Notes: generated from the sequence alone by a model not told the origin. 62,371 nucleotides of DNA from Candidatus Sulfopaludibacter sp. SbA3 (GCA_945893365.1 CAMDED010000026.1:1-62371), one strand, 5' to 3'; numbered from the stretch's first letter, positions 7,332 to 16,845 are shown. A program made the numbers and translations.

Positions 7332-9869
7332 TCAAAAGCGCACCCGTACCGTTGCCTGCATTCTTCGCGGCGGGCGGGCCGAAACGGGCTGGCCGAAGTA
7401 TGGCGACGTCCGCGTGCCCACATACCCGGCGTAATTGGTGCGATTCAGCGCATTAAATACATCGAACGCCACCGTGGCGACCGCGCGGTCCAGTTTGAAA
7501 TCGTGCGACCAGCGCGCGTCGAGCGTCATCGCGCCCGGTCCGCGGCCAGTGTTGCGCCCCGCGCCGGGAGGCCGGTCGTTCGCGTACCCGTCGCGGTTGC
7601 CGTCGGAACCAGTCGTGAGGTTGTAGGGACGCCCCGTGTTCGCGGAAAGAATCAGCCCCAGATTGACCCATTTTCCGCTCTTGAACGATCCGGCCATGTT
7701 GAACCGGTGGCGCTCGTCGAAATCCGCGCGCCCCCATTCGCCCGCCAGATCGTAACTGTAGGCCGGAAATACGTTGATCCCGCCGGTGTCGTTGCACGCC
7801 CGTCCCAAAACATACTGCGCCGTCCCTGTGAACCACGCCGTTAGCTTCCCTCGGAGCGTGAACTCAAGCGCCTCGCTCTTCTGGTTCGCGGACGATTCAA
7901 ACTGCCTGAGCACGCCCACGGCCGGATTCGGACGGAACTCGAATGGGAATGGTGGCGCGTTCACATCGCGCGAACGGAACAGGCTGACCCCCTTCGATCC
8001 GATGAACGTTACCGCAAGGCTCGCCTGCTTCTGTAGCTGCCGCTCCACGCCGATGCTGTATTGCGCCGTGTACGGGAGCCGCGTCCCTTCCGCGAAGCGC
8101 ACGAGATTCGGCGCAAGCGCCCCTCCGGGAGCTGGAATCGGGTAAGACGGATTCGCGATCAGAACGTCTCTCAGACGGATTCCGTCGTAACGCACCGTAT
8201 CCGCCAGCGGACGCCACCCGGAGCGGTCGAAGAACGCGCCGCCACCCCCGCGGAGCACCGTCTTGCGGCCCTTCCCGGGAGAATAGGCAAAGGCGAACCG
8301 CGGCGTGAAGTTCTGGTTGCCGCCAACGTAATTCTGCCAATCCCACCGCGCCCCCATCGAGAGCGACAGGTTCTCGCGGACCCGAAAATCGTCATTGAGG
8401 AAAAAGCCGACGATCTTCTCCCAGAACACCTGATAACCCTCGCCCTGCTGCCGCTGAAATGAAAACGGACGCCCAAGCCTGAAATCTTCGAGGGATGAAA
8501 ACGTGTATGTGCCTGTGAAATTGGTCCGGTCGCTCTGGCCCCGCCGGCTCATGTCGGGCGACGTCGCGCCGGTCTTCACCAGATGCTTACGCGCGGCCCA
8601 CGTCAGCAACTCGTGAAACTGTGTGTGGTTCTCCGTCTGCAACCGGTCCGTCTGCGCGCCACCCGAAGTGAAGGCATCGAGCACGACTAACCTGACGACG
8701 CCCGGCTGCCGGCTCACTGTAGGCGTGTGGTGGCGGCCGCTGCGCGTTTGAATCTCGTTCACCAGGCGTGGGCTGATCACGGAGCGCAGCTGCGCGTAGA
8801 CATGATGCTCCCGGTTGTGAAAATCCGAGGCCGCTTCCTGCAGTGTGAAGCCGCCCGCTCCCTGACCCTTAACGTCGTCCACGAAGTATTCGTAGCGCAG
8901 CGAGAGCTGATTGTTGGCCGAGAGTTGCCGGTTCAGCCGCGCCGACAGAAAAGTATTCCGCGCCGGCGTAGGAAAGTTCTCGCGCCGCTCCCCCGCCGGA
9001 GTACGCGCGAAAATGACGGCTGCCAGGTTGGCCTGTTCGCGGTTTGCGCTCAACAGAAACGACGTCTTCTTCCCGTTTCCCAACGGTCCCGTGAACGTTC
9101 CCTCGAAGACGCGGCGTCGCTCCTCAGGCCTGACGAGCGCGAAGGGGTTCCTCGCATCGACCCGCGAGTCGCGCAACTGAAAGTTCGCCGCGCCATGGAA
9201 GTCCGTTGCGCCCGGCGAGGTGATGATCTCGATGCGGCTGCGTCCAGGCCGCGCGAATTCCGCGGAGTACGGGTTCTGGTTAATGCGCACTTCCTGAATC
9301 GCCGAGGCCGAAACGCCGCGCTCGGAAGTCGGCATACCATCCACCACGACGTCCGCTCCGTTCGATCCCAGGGATGCACTGTCGAGAAAACGCGCGGCGG
9401 TGGCCACCGGGTCGAGCCCCAGCGACGGCAGATTGTCGAGGGCCGCGACATCGAAACGGACCACGTCCAGATTGTCGGCCGTGTTCGCGTTCACTGCTCG
9501 CGCCGGATCGGTGACCGTCAGTTCCTCGCGCAGGTCCGCGATCTTCAGTGCGATGCGGACCGGAGCGGACTTCGGCCCGGCCTTAACGGGCGCGGCCGCC
9601 GGCTGGAAGCCCTGAACCTTCATCTCGATTACGTAGTTCCCGGCGCTAACGCCCTCGAACCGGAAGGAACCGTCAATCGACGTGGACGTTTCTCGCTTGT
9701 GAACCTCCCCGCGCCGGCTGAGGACCACCAGCGTATCCGCCACGGCATCGCCGCTTGGGTCCGCGACGAAACCCGTGACGGAATAGGCTTGTCCCCAAAT
9801 GCATCGGGCGGTGAGCGCCAACACGCACAGCGCCAATGTATTCAACCCGGCAGCCCCCGCCCGCGTCAT
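7332..9869 (-). CDS. Oar-type TonB-dependent receptor with carboxypeptidase-regulatory domain, 845 aa
   Basis: This outer-membrane receptor begins with a signal peptide (LNTLALCVLALTARCIWGQ), then a carboxypeptidase-regulatory-like beta domain (residues about 25-105, GFVADPSGDAVADTLVV and DGSFRFEGVSAGNYVIEM). A plug-like region with a VVVDGMP motif follows, then a long beta-barrel ending in ATVRVRF with the terminal Phe typical of outer-membrane proteins. The ligand is unknown. ATG at 9869 is chosen because it overlaps the stop of the octaheme cytochrome gene as ATGA, implying translational coupling; the frame stays open 27 codons further upstream. Such receptors are greatly expanded in Acidobacteria. 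Confidence 0.85.
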   Translation of the reverse strand: MTRAGAAGLNTLALCVLALTARCIWGQAYSVTGFVADPSGDAVADTLVVLSRRGEVHKRETSTSIDGSFRFEGVSAGNYVIEMKVQGFQPAAAPVKAGPKSAPVRIALKIADLREELTVTDPARAVNANTADNLDVVRFDVAALDNLPSLGLDPVATAARFLDSASLGSNGADVVVDGMPTSERGVSASAIQEVRINQNPYSAEFARPGRSRIEIITSPGATDFHGAANFQLRDSRVDARNPFALVRPEERRRVFEGTFTGPLGNGKKTSFLLSANREQANLAAVIFARTPAGERRENFPTPARNTFLSARLNRQLSANNQLSLRYEYFVDDVKGQGAGGFTLQEAASDFHNREHHVYAQLRSVISPRLVNEIQTRSGRHHTPTVSRQPGVVRLVVLDAFTSGGAQTDRLQTENHTQFHELLTWAARKHLVKTGATSPDMSRRGQSDRTNFTGTYTFSSLEDFRLGRPFSFQRQQGEGYQVFWEKIVGFFLNDDFRVRENLSLSMGARWDWQNYVGGNQNFTPRFAFAYSPGKGRKTVLRGGGGAFFDRSGWRPLADTVRYDGIRLRDVLIANPSYPIPAPGGALAPNLVRFAEGTRLPYTAQYSIGVERQLQKQASLAVTFIGSKGVSLFRSRDVNAPPFPFEFRPNPAVGVLRQFESSANQKSEALEFTLRGKLTAWFTGTAQYVLGRACNDTGGINVFPAYSYDLAGEWGRADFDERHRFNMAGSFKSGKWVNLGLILSANTGRPYNLTTGSDGNRDGYANDRPPGAGRNTGRGPGAMTLDARWSHDFKLDRAVATVAFDVFNALNRTNYAGYVGTRTSPYFGQPVSARPPRRMQATVRVRF

Positions 9870-11071
9870 TTTGCAACGCGCCACGGCGATACATTGGGCC
9901 ATCTTTGAAGCTCTTTGAGCGCCCACGCGGTCGTCTTGTCCCGATGGCATGACGTACAGGGATTCGGAATCTTGTACTTGTCCGTCATCGCCGGCGAGAG
10001 GAACGCGAACGTGTGACTCCTCACGTTGTTTCCTTCAATCGTCTGCGCGATTTTGGGCATATGGCACTCCGCGCACAGGCTGCCGGCGCTTTCGAGCGCG
10101 TGATGCGTGTGCGCCGCCAGATTCCCCCGTGGCCCGTTGGGCGATTCCTGTCCATGGCACTGCAGGCACATTGCATTCCCCGGCTTGATCAAATCGGCGT
10201 TGTAGCTCGTGCCGTGGACATCGTGGCAATTGAAACAACGCACGCCTCGATTGTGCATCGTGCTCGCGACGAAGTCGTTGCCTTGCATGCGGTTCTTGTG
10301 CGCGGACCCGTCCGGGAAATGAGTGAATGTCGTTTCTCCCAGTTTGTGTTCCTCCAGCTCCCAGAATCCGCTAAGCCGGTCTCCCGGCTGATATCCGACG
10401 GGCCAATCGTAGTAGCGGCCGGCGAACGGATTCGCCAGCGGCCGTCCCTGCGAATGGCACTGGATGCAAACGTCGTTCGCGCGCACGGAATCGAGCGCTG
10501 AGGGGTTCACGATATTGCTCTTCGATGGCGCTTTGACGTGCGCGCCGCCGGCACCGTGGCATTTCTCGCAGCCGACGTTCCACTCGGTGACGGAATTGTC
10601 TTCGACCTTGAAGTTGGTGGAATGGCACCCGTCGCAGGTGGGGCCGGTAGGCCGCTTCATCTGGTCGGCCGGGTAGTGGACGGTCCACCAATCCGTGCCG
10701 TCCCGCACGTAGTACCGCCGCCACACTCCCGCCTTCACGTCCCACTGAACCGGGAAGACAAAGTAGTCGTTCCCGATCTTCGTGAAATAGCGTTGTTTCC
10801 ACTTGCTCCCATAGGTGAAGACGATGTCCTCTTTCCTGAACGTCACCAGGGGATCGGGTTTCGAGAAGTCTCCAAGAACGGCCTCCGGTTTCGCTTTGGC
10901 GTCCTGAAGCACGTTCGCCATCAGCGTCTTCTTCCAACGGGCGTAAGTAGCGGCGTGGCAGGGCTGGCACTTCACCGAACCCGTGAACTCCGCTTTGGGA
11001 GGCGTCTGCGCAAGCAGCGTGGCTTGAACCAGCAGGGTACCCGCGAGAAGTGTTCGAATCGTAACGATCAA
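9866..11071 (-). CDS. Exported octaheme c-type cytochrome, 401 aa
   Basis: Eight CxxCH haem sites are visible in order: CQPCH, CDGCH, CEKCH, CIQCH, CFNCH, CLQCH, CAECH and CTSCH. Extra histidines (HTHHALESAGS) could be distal ligands. The N-terminus is a signal peptide (VTIRTLLAGTLLVQATLLAQ). I place the start at TTG 11071, preceded by GGAG, rather than the open frame back to 11176. It resembles the cytochrome c554/multihaem family in which many members carry C-terminal TPR or HEAT repeats. This one stops right after the last haem, and its stop overlaps the start of the TonB receptor. The redox partner is unknown. Confidence 0.85.
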   Translation of the reverse strand: MIVTIRTLLAGTLLVQATLLAQTPPKAEFTGSVKCQPCHAATYARWKKTLMANVLQDAKAKPEAVLGDFSKPDPLVTFRKEDIVFTYGSKWKQRYFTKIGNDYFVFPVQWDVKAGVWRRYYVRDGTDWWTVHYPADQMKRPTGPTCDGCHSTNFKVEDNSVTEWNVGCEKCHGAGGAHVKAPSKSNIVNPSALDSVRANDVCIQCHSQGRPLANPFAGRYYDWPVGYQPGDRLSGFWELEEHKLGETTFTHFPDGSAHKNRMQGNDFVASTMHNRGVRCFNCHDVHGTSYNADLIKPGNAMCLQCHGQESPNGPRGNLAAHTHHALESAGSLCAECHMPKIAQTIEGNNVRSHTFAFLSPAMTDKYKIPNPCTSCHRDKTTAWALKELQRWPNVSPWRVAK

Positions 11072-11334
11072 GTCAAGGCTCCGTCCGCTATCGGGTGAAA
11101 ATTCAGACTGGCATAAGTATCGCAGACGCGCCGGCCCGGACGCGCAACACGAACGCCAATCTGGCGCGGTCGTCACAAGAAGTGGCCCGCGGTTCGCGAT
11201 TAACGTCCATCCGAAGTTCCAGAAACAGGCCTTACCGGACAGCCTCGATGTGGACCCGGATTGATCGGCAGAGTCGAATACGAAATTCCAGGCCGACTTT
11301 CTTGTTTGGCCTCTTGAAATCGCCGGGTAACAGT

Positions 11335-11547
11335 TCAGGTGGTCAGTGGCTGTTGCGACAGCGGAGATGGCGGGGCAGTCCGGCTGCGGTGGCAGCGTAC
11401 TGCGTCAGTGAGGTAGCCCAACACGTGACGCGGTTGCCTCTTGCAAGTTTGAGAGACCGTGAGCAGGCGGGCAATGGCGATTTGGCCGTTGCGGCGCAAG
11501 CGGGGCGATCCGGGAACGGCAGAGGGTGAATGCTTAAGGTTTCGCAC
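11335..11547 (-). pseudogene. Possible remnant of an IS66-type transposase C-terminus
   Basis: The minus strand reads IAIARLLTVSQTCKRQPRHVLGYLTDAVRCHRS..PPSPL, which resembles the end of IS66 TnpC proteins (RFVERLLTV..TLRQQ..NVLEYL..A.....APSLL). Nothing upstream keeps that sense, so it is a fragment at best. The rest of 11072-11746 has no gene I can support apart from this piece and the repeat at 11687. Confidence 0.35.
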
Positions 11548-11686
11548 GGTGCGTCAGGCGAACATTGTCTGTCGCCTGCATTTCGCGCCGCGCCACACGG
11601 CAGGGTCGAAAAACCAACCTAACCCCATGAAAATACGAGAGCCCAAAAAAGCGAAGCTCGGGCCAAGCCTGCATTTGCCGCCTTTG

Positions 11687-11729
11687 GTTTTTCATGAAGT
11701 TTCGCGGGCCGTAGGCCCTCCCCAACAGG
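11687..11729. repeat. Left copy of a 43-bp repeat containing GGGCC-GTA-GGCCC
   Basis: The copy begins GTTTTTCATGAAGTTTCGC and ends CCTCCCCAACAGG. It matches 13232-13274 with a single base difference (position 13, G here, A there). The core GGGCCgtaGGCCC is a perfect 5-bp inverted repeat. The two copies are direct repeats flanking the IS110-type transposase remnant. Confidence 0.85.
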
Positions 11730-11746
11730 ATCGAAAAACCTTCCGC

Positions 11747-13031
11747 TCATGCCGTCTTACCCGCCGCAAGAGGTTCGCCTGCAACCTGATAGCCGAGCTT
11801 GCGGAGTTCCTTGATCATTCGGGCCGTGCGCGTGCGCTTCGACTTCGCACTTACCTCCGGACCCCGTTCCTCGTACCGCACCCCCTCATGCAAGATCTTC
11901 CATAGCAGCCGGCAAAGCCGGTGCGCGATCGCCCAAATCGCCCGCTTGTATTGCAGCCGCGGCAGCAACCGCCGAAACGTCACCTCAAAGATGCTTCCTT
12001 TCACTTTTACCGCCGCCTGCGCCGCCTGATTCAGCAGCCGCCTCATGTTGCGGTTCCCCTTCGGAGACCGCGTGCTTTTCGTCTTCCCCGCGCTCTCTTC
12101 GCTCCCTGGACAACGTCCCCACCCACGATGCCAACGCCTTGTACGTCGGGAATGTCGCCGCCGTCGCCCCTACCTCGGCGATCATCTGCATCGCCGAATC
12201 CACTCCGAAGCCCGGAACCTCCGCCACTCGTTCCACCGCCTCCCGATTCCCCTTCAGCAGTTCCGCCGCCTCCCGGTCCAGTTCCTCGATCTGCTCTTCC
12301 ATCAACTTCAACTCCGCAAGCGCCATCTTCAGCATCCGCCGGTACACTCCATGCAGTTCCGCGCTCGCCCCCAGCGCGTCGCGCAATTGTTCCTGCGTCG
12401 CCCGCAGCCGGTGATCGGCCAGCGCCGCTATCGCCGCCGGATCCGTTTCCCCTTCCGCCAGTGCCTTCAGCATCCGCCGCCCACTCAGTCCCAGTAGATC
12501 CGACACCAAACTCGACAACTTGATGTGCGCCTGTTCCAACAGACTCTCCAGTTGGTTCTGAAACCGCACCTTGTCTCGCGTCAACTGGTACTTATGCCGC
12601 GTCACCGTTCGCCACAGCCGTTGTTCCGGTTCCGGCACGAAACTCAACACCAGTTCCTGCCCCATCAGCCGTTTCACCATCCGCTCCCCGTCCGCGAAGT
12701 CGTTCTTTCGCCCCCGCGGCCCACGGTTGGACTTCGCTTGCGCCAAGTGCAGCCTGCCCGACATCTTCGTGGCCCCTTCCCGCTTCTCCCGCTCCGGCTT
12801 CCAGTACCGCTCCAGCGCTCCCCACACCGGCTTCCAATACTGCGCCGTCGATTCCATCACCACTTCCTCCACCTCCCGCTGCACCAGCCATTGCGCCAGC
12901 AGGTGCATTTCACCGGGTGTGGCCCCGAACTTGCGCCGCTCAAACTCAAACTCGCCTTCCACTCCTACGTCCGATACCACGACTGCCAGCATCCTCTTAT
13001 GAACGTCCACTGCCGCGATTCGATAGGCCAT
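11747..13031 (-). pseudogene. IS110-family transposase disrupted by a frameshift
   Basis: ATG at 13031 follows AAGGAGG. The N-terminal DEDD RuvC-like domain is clear: IAAVDVHKRMLAVVVSD, VVMESTAQYWKPVW, and RKNDFADGERMVKRLM for the last acidic pair. The C-terminal half has VAEVPGFGVDSAMQMIAEVG and the conserved serine region, but the frame breaks after ALASWVGT. The correct continuation CPGSEESAGKTKSTR..NRNMRRLLNQAAQAA lies one base away, as if a T had been added near 12110, and runs to a stop at 11747. Restored, the protein would be about 428 aa, normal for IS110. It is probably inactive unless this is a sequencing error or a programmed shift. Confidence 0.88.
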
Positions 13032-13231
13032 TTGGCCCTCCTTGGGCGGAGCGGAGAGCACGCGAAATAGTTACATTACGCAGGGTCACAGGCTGCCGGG
13101 TCTCCCGCGCGGGGAGACAACGACGCCCAATTATTCGCTCAAGCGCGCGTGCTCCGGATCAAACAGGCGATCAGTCTCGACTTCTCCACTGCCTTCCACA
13201 ACCTCGCCGCACCGCCTTTCCCATTCTGCAC

Positions 13232-13274
13232 GTTTTTCATGAAATTTCGCGGGCCGTAGGCCCTCCCCAACAGG
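13232..13274. repeat. Right copy of the 43-bp repeat
   Basis: This is the same orientation and sequence as 11687-11729 with one substitution. It lies about 200 bp upstream of the transposase start. The spacing of the pair (about 1.5 kb) fits one IS110-type element plus flanks. The stretch 13032-13330 holds only this repeat and the ceramidase promoter. Confidence 0.85.
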
Positions 13275-13318
13275 CGACAAAAGACGATCGCCTGCGCCAC
13301 CGCTGCCAATTCAAGGCG

Positions 13319-13324
13319 TATACT
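13319..13324 (+). promoter_or_regulatory. -10 box for leaderless start of the ceramidase-like gene
   Basis: TATACT ends exactly six bases before GTG at 13331, which would put the first transcribed base at or next to the start codon. No convincing Shine-Dalgarno or -35 is present. Confidence 0.5.
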
Positions 13325-13330
13325 ACCATC

Positions 13331-14707
13331 GTGAGATTCCGTTTCCGGCCGTCGTTTGCGGCAGCGCTTTTTTCATCGACCCTGGTTGCCGCCGATTTTA
13401 AGGCGGGAACGGCCCGTCTGACGATTACTCCGGATACACCTATCTACCTTTCCGGGTATGCGAGCCGGACTCACGCCTCCGAGGGAACGCTTCACGACCT
13501 GTGGGCCAAGGCGTTGGCGGTCGAAGATCCGAAAGGCGCTCGCCTCGTGATCGTGACGACGGATCTGATCGGCTTGCCGAGATCCGTTTCAGAGGTGGTC
13601 GCCGCGCGCGCGGCCAAGGAATACGGTTTGGAGCGGTCGAGGCTGCTGCTCAATTCGTCGCACACACATGCGGGTCCCCTGGTTGGCGCAAATCTTGAAA
13701 TCCTGTTCGATCTGAATCCGGCGGAGAAGGAGCGTGTTCGGGAGTTCACCGTTAAACTTACCGACTCTCTGGTCGCGCTCGTGGGAGCGGCGATCGCGGA
13801 TCTTGCTCCAGCGAACGTTTCGTTTGGGAACGGATCGGCGTCCTTCGCGGTGAACCGGCGTCAAGTCACCCCGGGGGGTGTGCGAATCGGCGTGAACTCC
13901 GAGGGTCCCGCCGACCACGACGTGCCCGTGCTTAAAGTCGCTTCCGAGGACGGGAAGCTCCGCGCCGTGGTGTTCGGCTACGCCTGCCATAACACCACGC
14001 TGGGAGGGGATTTCTACAAAGTCGCGGGCGATTACGCCGGGTTTGCTCAGATCGGCGTGGAAAAAGCGAATCCAGGCGCCCAGGCTATGTTCCTGATGCT
14101 ATGCGGCGCCGATCAGAACCCCAATCCGCGAGGCACGCTGAACCTCGCCGAGCGCCACGGGGAAACGCTTGCGGCGGAAGTGAACCGGATCGCGGCAAGA
14201 GATCTCCCGCGCGTTAAGGGACCCATACGGACGGCTTTTCAGGTTGTCGATCTCGCGTTCGCGCCGCATACGCGAGAGACTTTTGCCGCGCGTCTTGGGG
14301 AGTCGAACGTGTGGCGCGTGCGTCATGCGAAGGCGATGCTCAAGACCTACGACGAGGGGCGGCCCGTGCGCAGGTACGCCTATCCCGTGCAGGCCGTGGC
14401 TTTCGGGAAGAACCTCACCATCATCGCGCTCGGCGGCGAAGTTGTCGTCGACTACGTTCTGAGGGCGAAGAAGGAATTCGGCGCGTCGGGCCTCGTCGTG
14501 GCGGCTTATTCAAACGACGTGATGTCGTATATTCCGTCGCTTCGCGTGCTAAAGGAAGGCGGGTACGAGGCGGCGGACAGCATGACTTATTACGGCCTGC
14601 CGGGACCGTACGGCGATGAAGTGGAAGAGAGAATCTTCGCCACGATCCGTCAGGCGGTCAAGCGCGTGGACGGAGCCAGGCGCGGGCGCGGAACCAAGCT
14701 TAAGTAA
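13331..14707 (+). CDS. Secreted neutral/alkaline ceramidase-like hydrolase, 458 aa
   Basis: After a signal peptide (FRFRPSFAAALFSSTLVAA) comes KAGTARLTITPDTPIYLSGY, the usual opening of the neutral ceramidase N-terminal domain. Putative zinc ligands are in LLNSSHTHAGPL and YACHNTTLGGDFYKVAGDY. Characterised members hydrolyse the amide bond of ceramides, but many acidobacterial and planctomycete relatives of this length have only the N-terminal domain and unknown substrates. The start is GTG at 13331, taken from the -10 box six bases upstream; the frame is open much further back through the transposon region, which is not coding in this sense. Its end overlaps malQ tail to tail by 8 bp. Confidence 0.82.
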   Translation: MRFRFRPSFAAALFSSTLVAADFKAGTARLTITPDTPIYLSGYASRTHASEGTLHDLWAKALAVEDPKGARLVIVTTDLIGLPRSVSEVVAARAAKEYGLERSRLLLNSSHTHAGPLVGANLEILFDLNPAEKERVREFTVKLTDSLVALVGAAIADLAPANVSFGNGSASFAVNRRQVTPGGVRIGVNSEGPADHDVPVLKVASEDGKLRAVVFGYACHNTTLGGDFYKVAGDYAGFAQIGVEKANPGAQAMFLMLCGADQNPNPRGTLNLAERHGETLAAEVNRIAARDLPRVKGPIRTAFQVVDLAFAPHTRETFAARLGESNVWRVRHAKAMLKTYDEGRPVRRYAYPVQAVAFGKNLTIIALGGEVVVDYVLRAKKEFGASGLVVAAYSNDVMSYIPSLRVLKEGGYEAADSMTYYGLPGPYGDEVEERIFATIRQAVKRVDGARRGRGTKLK

Positions 14708-16808
14708 CGGCGCGCCCCGACGCAAGAAGCCAGTTCCGGAACATCGCGGTGAAATCGAGCGCCGTCTTGTCGGTACGCAGTTGTTCGACCGTGAATCTCA
14801 TTTTCCGCCCCCAATTCGGATATTGCCAAGTCGTGGCGGGAAGGTTCTGCTGCTCCAGTTCTTTCGTCAAATCCTCCTGATTCACCACCAGCAGCTGCGA
14901 CGGCGTCATCGAAAGGAATCCGATCACGGCATTGTGCAACTCCCCTGTAAGCTCGGGGATGTCCTCCGCGGACCGCGGATAGCCATCGGGAAGCAGACCG
15001 GCTTCGATCAGCGCGTCGAGCATTTTCCGCTTCTCGCGCCCTCGCGCCTCGACCTGTCCACGATACGCCTCGTGGTCCGGAATGATCCCGGTTCGGCGGC
15101 GGGCTTCGATGTCCGCGCCGGCCCAAAAACCGGCGATCGTCGGAAGGTCGTGCGTGGTCGACGCCACCAGCGCCTGTTGCGGGTATTCGCCCGGCGCGCG
15201 GAACGACCCGTCCGGTCTTTTCTCGAAGAACAGCAGCCTGTAGCTGAGAATGCCGAACTTCGCCAGAATCTCGCGGACGTGAGGCTCCACGGTGCCCAGA
15301 TCCTCGCCGACCACGATCACGCGCTGACGGACGCTCTCGAGCGCCACGATGCGGATCAGGTCTTCGGCGTGATCGCGTACGTACGCGCCGGCGGTGGCGT
15401 CGAGTCCGTCGGGAATCCAATACAGGCGGAAAAAACGCATGACGTGATCGATGCGCAAGGCGCCGCCGTAACGGCAGTTCTTGCGGATGGATTCCGTGAA
15501 GAGGCGGTAGCCGGTTTCGCGATGCAGGATCGCGTTGGGAGGAGGGAAGGCCCAATCCTGCCCGAGGGGAGCGAAGTCGTCGGGCGGAGAACCCACCCGG
15601 CAGCCGGCGACGTAGAATGGGAAGTGCGCCCACAGGTCGCCGCCGCAGCGGTCCGTGGCCAGGGCCAGATCGTGGTAAATCCCGATCGGCAAGCCTTTCG
15701 CCTTCGCGTATTGCTGAGCTCCCAGCAGCTGCTCCGAGAGGCGCCATTGAACGTACTGATAAAACAGAACGCGCCTCCAGTGTTTTTTTCCGAAAGCGCG
15801 GGTCTCTCCGGATTCCGGATCGCGCAACGCCACCGGCCAATCCGGCCAGATCCAGAGATCGGGATTCCGCGAACGCAGCCACTCGTCGAGTGCGCAGTAG
15901 AGCGCAAACCGCTCGAGCAAGCCGCCTTCGCGTTCGCGGAAGCGGTCGAATTCGGCGGAGCCTCCATTTCGCAGGAACTGGACGAACGACAGCTTGAGGA
16001 AGCGCAGTTTCAGAGCCTGCACGCGCTCGTATTCGACAAACTCCGACGCGCGCAGCGCTTCGATCTCGGCTACTACATCCGGCCGATCGCGCAGTTTTTG
16101 CGCGCGCCTGCACGCCCGGAAATCGGGGATCGATTCCACGTCCAGGTAGAGCAGGTTCTGGTAGAACACGGAAGTGGGCAGGTACGGGCTGGTGTTGTAA
16201 GGCCTGCGGTTCGGAATCGAGTGCAGCGGGTTGAGCGAGATAAAGCTGCCGCGTACTTCCTCGGCGACCCAATCGATGACCGAGCGGAGATCGGTGAGAT
16301 CCCCCGCGCCCCAGTTGCGAGCCGAGCGCACGCCGTAGAGGCTGATCGCAACGCCGCCCGCGCGCAGATTTTCCGGGCGGTAGGCGCGGTCGGGCGCAAC
16401 GATAAGGCGCATCGACTCTCCGCTCGATACGACGTCGTGATAGCCGAGACCGAGGTCCGCGGGCAATTCAACGCATCCGTTCTGGGCGAAGAGCCGGTCC
16501 ACGGCGCCGTTCTCCCTGTGAATTTCGACGGACGCGCCGTCGGGCGCGTTGATGCCGATCACCCATGGCCGCCGGTCTTCGCCGATCACCAGACAAGCCG
16601 GCAGAACACGGGATTGCTCGCGTGCCGTGCGCTCTTCAAGCGCCTTATGCAAGCCCTCGGCCGAGGCGGCTTCCACTCCGAGCGCGCTCAAGATAGCCTG
16701 CTTTGTAGCGGCGGTCGTCACATGGTGGCGGCCCCAGATATCCCAGTATTCCGGCTCAATTCCCCAGATACCGGCGGCTTTATCCAATAGGTTGTGAAAT
16801 GGGTCCAA
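14700..16808 (-). CDS. malQ: 4-alpha-glucanotransferase (amylomaltase, GH77), 702 aa
   Basis: The enzyme transfers maltodextrin segments between alpha-1,4-glucans in cytoplasmic maltose and glycogen metabolism. GH77 landmarks are VRSARNWGAGDLTDL, SPYLPTSVFYQNLLYLDVES, the nucleophile region ALRIDHVMRFFRLYWIPDG, the acid/base region VIVVGEDLGTVEPHVRE, and TTHDLPTIAGFWAGAD. A long N-terminal region (residues 1-130) carries a beta-sandwich-like segment seen in MalQ proteins of E. coli type. The start is TTG at 16808, supported by a -10 hexamer (TAGAAT) six bases upstream. No glycogen or maltose genes are adjacent. Confidence 0.92.
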   Translation of the reverse strand: MDPFHNLLDKAAGIWGIEPEYWDIWGRHHVTTAATKQAILSALGVEAASAEGLHKALEERTAREQSRVLPACLVIGEDRRPWVIGINAPDGASVEIHRENGAVDRLFAQNGCVELPADLGLGYHDVVSSGESMRLIVAPDRAYRPENLRAGGVAISLYGVRSARNWGAGDLTDLRSVIDWVAEEVRGSFISLNPLHSIPNRRPYNTSPYLPTSVFYQNLLYLDVESIPDFRACRRAQKLRDRPDVVAEIEALRASEFVEYERVQALKLRFLKLSFVQFLRNGGSAEFDRFREREGGLLERFALYCALDEWLRSRNPDLWIWPDWPVALRDPESGETRAFGKKHWRRVLFYQYVQWRLSEQLLGAQQYAKAKGLPIGIYHDLALATDRCGGDLWAHFPFYVAGCRVGSPPDDFAPLGQDWAFPPPNAILHRETGYRLFTESIRKNCRYGGALRIDHVMRFFRLYWIPDGLDATAGAYVRDHAEDLIRIVALESVRQRVIVVGEDLGTVEPHVREILAKFGILSYRLLFFEKRPDGSFRAPGEYPQQALVASTTHDLPTIAGFWAGADIEARRRTGIIPDHEAYRGQVEARGREKRKMLDALIEAGLLPDGYPRSAEDIPELTGELHNAVIGFLSMTPSQLLVVNQEDLTKELEQQNLPATTWQYPNWGRKMRFTVEQLRTDKTALDFTAMFRNWLLASGRAVT

Positions 16809-16814
16809 TTCCCA

Positions 16815-16823
16815 ATTCTAACA
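16815..16823 (-). promoter_or_regulatory. Extended -10 for leaderless malQ
   Basis: The minus strand reads TGT-TAGAAT, then six bases, then the TTG start. It lies back-to-back with the nuoB promoter on the other strand, so the two genes share a 37-bp divergent gap. Confidence 0.5.
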
Positions 16824-16830
16824 GCCGTCG

Positions 16831-16839
16831 TGGGACAAT
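16831..16839 (+). promoter_or_regulatory. Extended -10 for leaderless nuoB
   Basis: TGG-GACAAT is followed by six bases and ATG at 16846. There is no Shine-Dalgarno. The hexamer matches TATAAT at four of six positions. Confidence 0.4.
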
Positions 16840-16845
16840 AACTTC

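Noticed and set aside
11687-13274. The 43-bp direct repeats as target-site duplication
   Set aside because: They are too long for any IS110-type event and lie unequal distances from the transposase ends, so a pre-existing repeat family is more likely.
14616-16790. Long open frame (724 codons) on the plus strand
   Set aside because: It is antisense to malQ, which has all GH77 motifs; high GC keeps the opposite frame free of stops.
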